NCBI GenBank assembly: GCA_017408735.1
Contig: JAFQUB010000053.1
Location: 1 to 39,659, forward strand
Reading direction: 5' to 3'
Source: Lachnospiraceae bacterium
GTDB lineage: Bacteria > Bacillota > Clostridia > Lachnospirales > Lachnospiraceae
DNA length: 39,659 bases
Part shown: positions 1-6,853 of the stretch, one piece after another
Layout of the letters: each line of letters opens with the position of its first letter
Numbering within the stretch: position 1 is the first letter of the stretch
The notes under the pieces: model-generated
The model's database searches: none
What the model was told of the DNA's origin: nothing
The model's input: only the letters and a program-made list of their open reading frames with translations
Made by a program: the position numbers and the translations under genes

Positions 1-49
1 ATTTAATTTCTTCATAATAGTCAGTAAAAATTTTTTGTAAGATATTCAT
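1..49 (-). CDS. 5' end of a minus-strand gene, possibly a transposase (partial)
   Basis: Reading leftward from an ATG at 49, an open frame encodes MNILQKIFTDYYEEIK and runs off the left edge. An in-frame upstream ATG at 64 is also possible. The fragment reminds me of the N-terminus of zinc-ribbon (IS91-like) transposases common in Clostridia, but 16 residues are too few to be sure and no ribosome binding site is evident. If right, a mobile element abuts the left end of the secretion locus. It could equally be a chance open frame. Confidence 0.3.
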   Translation of the reverse strand, partial: MNILQKIFTDYYEEIK

Positions 50-83
50 AATACTATTATGCATGAAAATGGGATAAAAAGAA

Positions 84-104
84 ACCCCTCAAAGATTGAG
101 GGGT
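84..104 (-). terminator. Stem-loop with T-rich tail on the minus strand
   Basis: A perfect 7-bp inverted repeat (ACCCCTC ... GAGGGGT) has a 7-nt loop. On the minus strand it is followed by a T-rich run (TTTCTTTTT, positions 83-75), as in an intrinsic terminator. No minus-strand gene to its right is apparent, so it may instead be an end structure of the possible element at the left edge. Confidence 0.45.
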
Positions 105-114
105 AGGGGAGTTG

Positions 115-141
115 AATAGGCGAAGCCTATTTTTTGTTTTT
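115..141 (+). terminator. Rho-independent terminator, + strand
   Basis: The 7-bp stem AATAGGC/GCCTATT has a GAA loop and runs directly into TTTTTTGTTTTT. This is a typical intrinsic terminator. It insulates the downstream operon from transcription entering from the left. Confidence 0.6.
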
Positions 142-330
142 AAAGGTTTTTCTAAAGAGTAAGAATGGTTTTCTGTAGAATAAATAAGTAACAAAAACAA
201 ACAAATTCCAACACTTTTCGACTTTAACCAAAATGGTTCAATGAAAAGTATCAACAAAACCTAATATCTTTTTGATTTGGATTATAGTATACATTAAAAG
301 CGCATACCAAAAGAAATTAGGAGTGAAATT
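142..330 (+). promoter_or_regulatory. AT-rich leader of the operon, promoter not resolved
   Basis: About 190 bases hold no convincing gene. They contain a small inverted repeat AACCA-AAA-TGGTT (226-238) and -10-like hexamers TATAGT (283-288) and TATACA (288-293), but no good -35 at 16-18 bp. AGGAG at 319-323 is the ribosome binding site of the first gene. A promoter here is expected from context, but its exact position is uncertain. Confidence 0.3.
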
Positions 331-1137
331 ATGAAGGATATAGAGATAAAAAGACAAATAAATGCGTTGATGACAGGACTAAAAAATGGAATCGGAAAGA
401 GTAATTTTGTTGGCATCATAATACAAATGATAGGAATTTGTAAAATAAATAGCTTTCAAAAAGAACAAGTATTTGAACTGTTTCAAAGAGCTTTATTTGA
501 AGCAGAGTTTGCAGAGAATCTAAATCATGATTATCTGGCAGTTTATATTAATCAGTTAAATAATAACAAAAAAGATACGTTTGAATTGGAACAGTTTGAA
601 CAGGTGATGTTTGGATTGATACAAAGTCCTGTGATAAAAATGACGGAGCCGGAAAACATTGATTATGAAGCCATAGCCCTTGCGGATGAAGCAGAATATG
701 TGTTGTATGAACAGGAAGAAGACAATGCAGGAGATACTGGGATTTTAGATGGAAGTTTTTGGGAAAGTCAAAGACCGGTTACCATAGCAGAGAATTTGCA
801 GGCGGGGTTTGGAAATGTACAAAAACCGAGAGAAGAAGTATTGAGAACTTCTTATCTAATAAGGGAAAACAGTGGCGAAGAAATCCCATTAAATAAGGAA
901 GTATTTGCAATCGGGAAAGATGCAGGCAGTGTGGACTATGTGATTTATGGAAATACCACAGTCAGCAGAAAGCATGCAGAAATTATCAAAAGAGGACGTC
1001 ATTATTTTATTTGTGATAAGGGTTCTACTAATAAAACTTATGTGGAAGGAAAGGAAATTCGGCCGGAAGAGTTTGTGGAAATTCATAATGGTACCAGAAT
1101 TAAAATTTCTAATGAAGAATTTACATTTCACTTATAA
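331..1137 (+). CDS. FHA-domain protein
   Basis: The C-terminal third (about residues 174-268) is a forkhead-associated domain with the phosphothreonine-binding signature SRKHAEI followed by DKGSTNKTYVEG. FHA domains bind phosphothreonine peptides. In type VI secretion (Fha1) they read the output of a PpkA-type kinase opposed by a PppA-type phosphatase. The N-terminal 170 residues are helical and acidic and belong to no family I recognise. AGGAG lies 7 nt before the ATG. The gene leads the operon, 14 nt ahead of a PP2C phosphatase gene that is itself followed by a Ser/Thr kinase gene, which is the FHA/phosphatase/kinase trio expected of threonine-phosphorylation control. The protein has no signal peptide or membrane segment, so it is probably cytosolic. 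The FHA assignment is firm; the link to secretion control is inferred from context. Confidence 0.85.
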   Translation: MKDIEIKRQINALMTGLKNGIGKSNFVGIIIQMIGICKINSFQKEQVFELFQRALFEAEFAENLNHDYLAVYINQLNNNKKDTFELEQFEQVMFGLIQSPVIKMTEPENIDYEAIALADEAEYVLYEQEEDNAGDTGILDGSFWESQRPVTIAENLQAGFGNVQKPREEVLRTSYLIRENSGEEIPLNKEVFAIGKDAGSVDYVIYGNTTVSRKHAEIIKRGRHYFICDKGSTNKTYVEGKEIRPEEFVEIHNGTRIKISNEEFTFHL

Positions 1138-1151
1138 AGGAAGGAAATATC

Positions 1152-1928
1152 ATGAAATTTAATACTGCAGCATGTTCCGATATTGGCATTTCTAAAAAAG
1201 TAAATCAAGACAGTTATTGCATAAAAAGTGCAACAACTCCCATTGGAAATATTTTAATGGCAGTGATTTGTGATGGTATGGGTGGACTTGAAAAAGGAGA
1301 ACTTGCAAGTACCAGTGTAACTACAGCATTTCATAAGTGGTTTGAATCGAAACTTCCTCAATATATGAAAAATTTTAAAATTGAGCAGGTGAAAAATGAC
1401 TGGGCGCTTATTGTGGAGGAACAGAATAAAAAGATTTTACAGTATGGAGAAAAAGAAAACATCCGGATTGGAACCACCTTAACGGCGATGCTGATTATCG
1501 ATGAATATATGATGCTAATTTGCCATGTGGGTGACAGCAGAATTTACAGAATTAAAGAAGAGGCGCAGTTACTTACCAAAGACCATACTTGGATTGCAAG
1601 AGAATTGAAACATAAAAGAATAACAGAAGAAGAAGCCAGAAATCATCCAAACCGAAATATGCTGTTGCAGTGTATAGGCGTGTTAGAACATGTGGTACCG
1701 GATTATACGGTAAGGAGAATTCAGGAAGAGGAAGTGTATTTGCTTTGTACCGATGGTTTTCGTCATAAAGTAAGCGAAAAAGAATTTTGGGCAAATTTGA
1801 ATCCAGAGCATTTGATAAGTGAAGATGTGATGGAAGAACAGTTAAAAAAATTAACTGCGTGGAACAAAAAGCGAAACGAAAAAGATAACATTACGTCAAT
1901 TGTGATTAAAACAGTGAAAGATAACTGA
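1152..1928 (+). CDS. PP2C-family Ser/Thr protein phosphatase (PppA/Stp-like)
   Basis: This is a complete, soluble 258-aa PP2C (PPM) phosphatase, close to the usual size of bacterial Stp/PppA enzymes. All metal-ligand motifs are present: NQD (D20), CDGMGG (D41, G42), HVGDSR, CTDG (D201) and KDN (D245). It should remove phosphate from Ser/Thr residues modified by the membrane kinase 11 nt downstream, resetting signalling through the FHA proteins of the locus. GGAAGGAAA precedes the ATG. Nothing is degenerate, in contrast to the PP2C-like protein at 12087. Substrates are inferred from gene order only. Confidence 0.9.
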   Translation: MKFNTAACSDIGISKKVNQDSYCIKSATTPIGNILMAVICDGMGGLEKGELASTSVTTAFHKWFESKLPQYMKNFKIEQVKNDWALIVEEQNKKILQYGEKENIRIGTTLTAMLIIDEYMMLICHVGDSRIYRIKEEAQLLTKDHTWIARELKHKRITEEEARNHPNRNMLLQCIGVLEHVVPDYTVRRIQEEEVYLLCTDGFRHKVSEKEFWANLNPEHLISEDVMEEQLKKLTAWNKKRNEKDNITSIVIKTVKDN

Positions 1929-1939
1929 AGGGGCAAAAC

Positions 1940-3616
1940 ATGGCAGCGATAGGTTCTGTAATCGATGGAAAATACGAAATATTAAAGCTGATAGGAAAAG
2001 GAGGCATGTCCAAAGTATACCTGGCGATAGACAAGCGTCTGAATAAACAGTGGGCGGTAAAAGAAATACGTAAAAAAGATGAAAATAATGAAGTACAGGT
2101 GCAAGGTCTTATTGCAGAGGCAAATTTGATGAAAAAATTAGATCATCCATCTTTGCCAAGAATTGTAGATATTATTCAGACAAAAGAAACAATATATATC
2201 ATCATGGATTATATCAAAGGAAAAACCTTAAATACCATTCTAAAGGAATATGGAGTACAAAGTCAGGAACTGATTATAGACTGGGCAAAACAGCTTTGTG
2301 GAGTACTTCACTATCTTCACACCAGAACCCCAGCAATTATTTATCGAGATATGAAACCGGGAAATGTAATGTTAAGCCCGGATGGAAACATTAAACTTAT
2401 TGATTTTGGAATTGCCAGAGAATATAAAGAGGAACAACTGCAAGATACAGTCAGTCTTGGAACCAAAGGATACGCTGCCCCGGAGCAGTTTAATGGGAAA
2501 GGACAGACGGATGCCAGAACAGATATTTATTGTCTGGGAGTTACTCTGTATCATTTGCTTACCGGAAAAAATCCATGTGAGCCTCCCTATGAGATATATC
2601 CTATTCGCTATTGGAATTCATCGCTGTCTGCCGGGCTGGAAAAGATAATTACAAAATGTACCCAGTTAAATCCAAAAGATCGTTATCAGTCTTGTGCGGA
2701 ACTTATGTATGCATTGGAAAATTATGACAAGGAAGATGATGCATATCGTTTCTGTTTAAAGAAAAAGCTTGCAGTCTTTTTGGTGAGTGCTTCCCTTACC
2801 GCACTTTCATGCATTACAGGAGTTACTAGTCAGGTGCTAAAAATAAAAGCAGAGAATGAAAATTACGAGGTGTTGTTGGAAGAAGGGAAAAGTAGTATTA
2901 ACAAGCAGGAGGCGGAAGCGTACTATCAAAATGCGATTGATGTAAAACCAGAGGATTTTAGAGGATATTATGCACTGGTGGAGTTATATAAAGAGGATAC
3001 AGTTTTCACGATAGAGGAACAGGAAGTTTTAGTTAGAAAAATAAATGAAAATCTCTCGATGTTAAAGGAACAGCAGGAGTATCCTTATCTCGCTTTTGAA
3101 GTGGGAAAATTATATTGGTACTACTACCAATATGGAAACGAAGGGCAGGAAGAGAATAATCAGATTACCAGAATGAAATATTCCATAAAGTGGTTTGAAG
3201 ATGTTATAAACGTTTCAGAAAGAGAGTTCACCTATTACAAAATGGCAGAAGTATATTACCAGATTGGCGTGTTTCACAGAGATATTATGCTGGATATGGA
3301 AGAAGCTTCAGATAAGGGAAAATATAAACCATATTTTGAAAATCTGAAAAAGCTGCTGGAAGAAATGGGTGAGCAGGAAAGTGATATTGTCACATTAGAA
3401 TTAAATAAATTAGTGCTGAATTCCATTGAAAATTATGGAAGAAAGCTAAAAGCAGATGGGATTTCTAAAGAGGAACTCCTTGAGTGTCTGGAAACGGTAA
3501 TAAAATCTACAAAAAACATACCGGCAGATACCGAAAAAACCATAGAAATAAAAGAGTATATTCAGACACGGTATAAAGAAGCAGTAAAATCTGTGGAACT
3601 TGTGTATGAAGACTAG
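1940..3616 (+). CDS. Membrane Ser/Thr protein kinase (PpkA/PknB-like) with C-terminal helical repeat region
   Basis: Residues about 12-262 form a Hanks-type kinase domain: glycine loop GKGGMSK, catalytic lysine K41, YRDMKPGN with D137, DFG at 155-157, and activation-segment motifs GTKGYAAPEQF and DARTDIYCLG. A single membrane segment lies near residues 277-297, after a KKK stop-transfer patch. The following 260 residues are helical with TPR-like features and probably face outside. They replace the PASTA repeats usual in Gram-positive PknB, which suggests a different input signal. AGGGG precedes the ATG. The partner phosphatase is immediately upstream. The likely role is activation of the injection system by threonine phosphorylation. 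Kinase identity is firm; the sensor role is inferred. Confidence 0.9.
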   Translation: MAAIGSVIDGKYEILKLIGKGGMSKVYLAIDKRLNKQWAVKEIRKKDENNEVQVQGLIAEANLMKKLDHPSLPRIVDIIQTKETIYIIMDYIKGKTLNTILKEYGVQSQELIIDWAKQLCGVLHYLHTRTPAIIYRDMKPGNVMLSPDGNIKLIDFGIAREYKEEQLQDTVSLGTKGYAAPEQFNGKGQTDARTDIYCLGVTLYHLLTGKNPCEPPYEIYPIRYWNSSLSAGLEKIITKCTQLNPKDRYQSCAELMYALENYDKEDDAYRFCLKKKLAVFLVSASLTALSCITGVTSQVLKIKAENENYEVLLEEGKSSINKQEAEAYYQNAIDVKPEDFRGYYALVELYKEDTVFTIEEQEVLVRKINENLSMLKEQQEYPYLAFEVGKLYWYYYQYGNEGQEENNQITRMKYSIKWFEDVINVSEREFTYYKMAEVYYQIGVFHRDIMLDMEEASDKGKYKPYFENLKKLLEEMGEQESDIVTLELNKLVLNSIENYGRKLKADGISKEELLECLETVIKSTKNIPADTEKTIEIKEYIQTRYKEAVKSVELVYED

Positions 3617-3626
3617 GAGAAATGGT

Positions 3627-3965
3627 ATGAATATAGGAATTTATGAAACGGTTTCTTATATTAGTTTCAGTATTGCAGCAGTGATGCTTGCGTGCAGCAT
3701 AATATTGTTTTGGAAGCTGGACATGCGAAGAATCATTGGAGAATTAACAGGAAAAACGGCGAAGAAAGCCATTGAAGAATTGATAGGAGCTACAGAACCA
3801 TTAAATAGAACAGAAAAGCTTATGGATGCAGAAATCGAAGATGAAACAAAGCTGTTGGAAGAATTTCCTTCCATTCCTGTAAAACAGGAGCATGTAGGAT
3901 TTCGGATTACCAAAGATGAAATCTATGTCCATGAGGAAGAAGCAACAGAATTGTTAACAGAATAA
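3627..3965 (+). CDS. Small single-pass membrane protein
   Basis: This 112-aa protein of no recognised family has one N-terminal membrane helix (about residues 6-29), followed by basic residues (KLDMRR) and an acidic, probably cytosolic, tail. The start at 3627 is chosen because AGGAGA lies 6 nt upstream. An earlier in-frame ATG overlaps the kinase gene and lacks such a site. It sits 10 nt after the kinase stop and 17 nt before the J-domain gene, so it is probably an accessory membrane partner of one of them. The function is unknown. Confidence 0.7.
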   Translation: MNIGIYETVSYISFSIAAVMLACSIILFWKLDMRRIIGELTGKTAKKAIEELIGATEPLNRTEKLMDAEIEDETKLLEEFPSIPVKQEHVGFRITKDEIYVHEEEATELLTE

Positions 3966-3982
3966 GAAAGGCTTGAGAAAAC

Positions 3983-4342
3983 ATGAATAAGAAAAATCCA
4001 TATCTGATTTTGGGTGTTTCCCAAAGGTCAGAGGAAAAGGAAATTAGAAAGGCATTTCGGGCACTAGCAAAAAAATACCACCCGGATGTAAACCCGGGTA
4101 ATCAGGAAGCAGAAGAAAAATTCAGGGAAATTAATGAAGCTTATGAAATATTAAGCGATGAGCAAAAGAGAAAAAAATTAGATGAAGAATTAAGGGGGGC
4201 TTCTTATACTTCCCAAAAGGGATTTGCAAAAACCGGACAAAAAGAATCGAGGAAGTCAACCACTTCCAAAGGAAAGTCCCAAATGGATTTTTCGGATGTA
4301 AGTAATACATTTACAAACTTTTTTGGTTTTCGACCAAAGTAA
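3983..4342 (+). CDS. Short J-domain (DnaJ-like) co-chaperone
   Basis: Residues 5-68 form a clear J domain with the invariant HPD at 33-35 and helix IV motif [15 protein letters not shown]. The rest (about 50 aa) is Ser/Lys/Thr-rich and ends in NTFTNFFGF, which resembles the G/F linker. The zinc-finger and substrate-binding domains of true DnaJ (about 370 aa) are absent. J domains stimulate the ATPase of an Hsp70. The same operon encodes a large Hsp70-like ATPase at 14028, the obvious partner. This is not the housekeeping dnaJ, which normally sits with dnaK and grpE. Dedicated chaperoning of sheath or effector is inference. Confidence 0.9.
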   Translation: MNKKNPYLILGVSQRSEEKEIRKAFRALAKKYHPDVNPGNQEAEEKFREINEAYEILSDEQKRKKLDEELRGASYTSQKGFAKTGQKESRKSTTSKGKSQMDFSDVSNTFTNFFGFRPK

Positions 4343-4369
4343 TAAGAGGAAAAAGGACTTGGTGTAAGA

Positions 4370-5881
4370 ATGAAAAAATATAACAAATGGTTTGTTCTGA
4401 CAGGAATATTCCTGTTGCTTTTTGGAAGCTGCATTCCTGTTTTTTCAAAGGCAGCAAAGGAAGAAAAAGCGTGTGACATTGTATTTGCACTGGATATTAG
4501 CGGTTCTATGAAAAATACGGATGAGAATCGTACCGCCATCGAAACCATAAAAATGGTAATTGATTTATGTGATGAAACAGACCGGGTAGGACTGGTTGCT
4601 TACAATGATACCATTGCTTACTGTTATGAGCTGACGGGGATGAAAACAGAAGAAGAAAGAAATAGATTAAAAGAAAATATAGATGCCATTGAATACAAAG
4701 GGGAAACCGACATCGGTCTGGGACTTGGGCAGGCAGTGGAAATGCTTGCAGGACAGAAAGAAAAAAACAATGGCATGGTCATATTGCTATCCGATGGAAA
4801 AACAGATTTGGAACACAGCACTTCCGGAAGAACCTTAGAGCAGTCGGAAGCAGATTTACAAGCAGCAGTAGAGCTGGCAAAAGAAGAAAAGATTCAGATT
4901 CATACCATTGGATTCGCCAGTGAATATTTAGAGGATGGCGATTATCTTACAGTCATCTCGGCAAATACGGGAGGTACTACCCAGATTGCGGCAAGTCCAC
5001 TTCAGTTAAATCAAATAATTCAGCCAATGATTTTCACATACAAAAATGGAGAAAGCAAAACCACCAAAGTAATGGAAACTACCGGAGAAAATCAGACAGT
5101 AGAAATTGAATTTCAATATAAGTATGTGAAAAAGGCATATATCAGTGTTCTGTCCACAGGAAGCATCCATGAAATTCAGACAGGGTTGGAGGAAAGTCAG
5201 GTATTGCACTCTCAAAAGTATGCAATTATCAAGTGTGAGAATCCAGAGGAAAATGGCTTATCCTTTCAGTTAAATGGAACTCCCGGAGAAAAGGTGATTA
5301 TAAATGTAATTGAAGTAAAAGGAAGTGAGCCAACCAAAGCACCAACGGTTACACCTGTCCCAACCAAAGTACCAACAAAACAGCCGGTTACGGCTACACC
5401 TGTGCCTATGGAAAAGGATACAGGAATGATAGAAACAGTAATTTGGAGCATGGTTGCAGGGATTGGAATTTTTACCCTTGGGGGGTGCCTGTTAATTGTT
5501 TACTTGTTTTTTGGAAAAGAAAGAAGAAAAGAGTACCCGCAATTTCAGGGCAAACTCACAGGTCAGTTTATTGATTTAAAGAGCAAGAACGAATCTATTT
5601 ATCTGGAATGGCAATTAGCAGAATATCCTGAAGAAGGCGTCACCTTAAAGGAATTATTTGCAGGTGCGAACTTTCAAGAAGATTTACCGGAAATTGACAG
5701 ACTTTGTTTCTATCCTGAAAAAAATCATAAGATTTTACTGGTGCACTGTATGGAAGGCGGCGTATTTCTGGGAGATGATAATATTCCGAAAAATACTCCG
5801 GTTAAAATTACGACTGGAGATACCATATATGTAAGCTTTGCTGAGAACTCTTCAGAATTAGAACTGAAATATACACTATAA
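4370..5881 (+). CDS. Exported VWA-domain protein with transmembrane anchor and cytoplasmic tail
   Basis: The N-terminus has a hydrophobic export signal (about residues 6-25; Cys21 could be a weak lipobox). A von Willebrand A domain follows with a MIDAS motif DISGS (D42, S44, S46) and a later LLSDGKTD strand. After about residue 235 come beta-rich sequence and a Pro/Thr linker (TPVPTKVPTKQP), then a membrane helix at about 354-380. The last 120 residues would be cytosolic and end with a pattern (VFLGDDN ... GDTIYVSF) that faintly resembles an FHA fold without its binding motif. VWA domains bind protein ligands through a metal ion. Its place in the operon suggests an envelope receptor or anchor for the injection machine; this is inference. 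Confidence 0.8.
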   Translation: MKKYNKWFVLTGIFLLLFGSCIPVFSKAAKEEKACDIVFALDISGSMKNTDENRTAIETIKMVIDLCDETDRVGLVAYNDTIAYCYELTGMKTEEERNRLKENIDAIEYKGETDIGLGLGQAVEMLAGQKEKNNGMVILLSDGKTDLEHSTSGRTLEQSEADLQAAVELAKEEKIQIHTIGFASEYLEDGDYLTVISANTGGTTQIAASPLQLNQIIQPMIFTYKNGESKTTKVMETTGENQTVEIEFQYKYVKKAYISVLSTGSIHEIQTGLEESQVLHSQKYAIIKCENPEENGLSFQLNGTPGEKVIINVIEVKGSEPTKAPTVTPVPTKVPTKQPVTATPVPMEKDTGMIETVIWSMVAGIGIFTLGGCLLIVYLFFGKERRKEYPQFQGKLTGQFIDLKSKNESIYLEWQLAEYPEEGVTLKELFAGANFQEDLPEIDRLCFYPEKNHKILLVHCMEGGVFLGDDNIPKNTPVKITTGDTIYVSFAENSSELELKYTL

Positions 5882-5892
5882 GGAGCATGGAG

Positions 5893-6768
5893 ATGGAAAT
5901 AGATGTATATGATATCGCATTGGAAAATGGAAGTAAACTAAAAGACAGATACCTGATTGAACAGGTTTATTACTGGGGGCATACCAGTATTTTATATCTC
6001 GCAACAGATACGCTCACAAAGGAGCGGGTAGCAGTGAAAGAATTTTGTCCATATTTTTATGCCAACAGGGATATGGACGGGAAGACAGTAATTTGCAAAG
6101 GAAAACGGTATGAACGGGCATACAAAAACGCATATCGGGCATTTATGCAGGAATGTGAAATTGTAAAAAAACTGCAGGATTTAAAGGAAACCAGAGAAGG
6201 ATACATTTTAAGGTATCAGGATGATTTTCAGGAAAATGAAACGATCTATTTGGTAACCGAATTTATTGAAGGCACCAGCTTAGATGAAGTAGTAGAAAAT
6301 GAAATGGATTTCCCATTTCGGGAATGTGTGAGCAGACTTATAAAGCTTGTTCGTGCCATACATAAAATCGGAATTTATCACAGGGACATTAAACCTGCCA
6401 ATATTATTTTCCGAAAAAGCGGAAGTATTGTACTGATTGACTTTGGCTCTGCCTGTTACAAGGAAAAACAAAACACAGAACTGGTGTTTGTTAGCAGAGG
6501 TTATTCTGCACCGGAATTGTATTCCCGAATGCCATCCGGGGAGGAAACAGATGTTTATAGTATCGGTGCCCTGCTTTATTACCTGTTATCCAGAAGACAG
6601 ATGCCGGGAGCAGATGAAAGGATGAAACAGGAGGAAATGGAGCCGTTAGAGGATTTGGTAGAAGTGCCAAAGTCCATAAGCTATATGATTAACAAAGCAG
6701 TAACCTTAGAGCCTGAAAAACGGTTAAAATCCTTGTGGCTGTTAGAAAAGCTTATGGAAAAACAATAG
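5893..6768 (+). CDS. Ser/Thr protein kinase-like protein with degenerate glycine loop
   Basis: This is a soluble Hanks-type kinase domain and little else. It has an AVKEF lysine, YHRDIKPAN, IDFGSA and GYSAPELY, then an abbreviated C-lobe. The glycine-rich loop reads VYYWGHTSILYLA, with one Gly instead of GxGxxG, so ATP binding may be altered, although the catalytic Asp, Asn and DFG residues remain. The start at 5893 is preferred to an ATG at 5887 because AGGAG ends 7 nt before it but only 1 nt before the other. It follows the VWA gene closely and is the last gene before the gap preceding the sheath gene. It is a second kinase for the same FHA readers, or a regulator of the first. Confidence 0.85.
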   Translation: MEIDVYDIALENGSKLKDRYLIEQVYYWGHTSILYLATDTLTKERVAVKEFCPYFYANRDMDGKTVICKGKRYERAYKNAYRAFMQECEIVKKLQDLKETREGYILRYQDDFQENETIYLVTEFIEGTSLDEVVENEMDFPFRECVSRLIKLVRAIHKIGIYHRDIKPANIIFRKSGSIVLIDFGSACYKEKQNTELVFVSRGYSAPELYSRMPSGEETDVYSIGALLYYLLSRRQMPGADERMKQEEMEPLEDLVEVPKSISYMINKAVTLEPEKRLKSLWLLEKLMEKQ

Positions 6769-6778
6769 TAGTTATAGA

Positions 6779-6807
6779 TGGAAAAAATATTTTTCCAATT
6801 ATATAAT
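6779..6807 (+). promoter_or_regulatory. Candidate sigma-A promoter with overlapping palindrome, ahead of the sheath gene
   Basis: A perfect -10 hexamer TATAAT (6802-6807) lies 17 bp after TGGAAA (6779-6784; 4 of 6 matches to TTGACA). The -35 and spacer coincide with a perfect 8-bp palindrome TGGAAAAA-ATA-TTTTTCCA (6779-6797), which could be an operator. An internal promoter here would let the abundant sheath and tube be made above the level of the signalling genes upstream. The alternative is a weak attenuating hairpin. Confidence 0.45.
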
Positions 6808-6853
6808 TTATAAATTTTGAATCAAAGGAAAAGAAAGAGAAAGGAAGGAAACA

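Noticed and set aside
57..257. 66-aa minus-strand open frame across the leader
   Set aside because: It reads straight through both hairpins and the + strand terminator, has biased composition and no ribosome binding site; it is not a gene.
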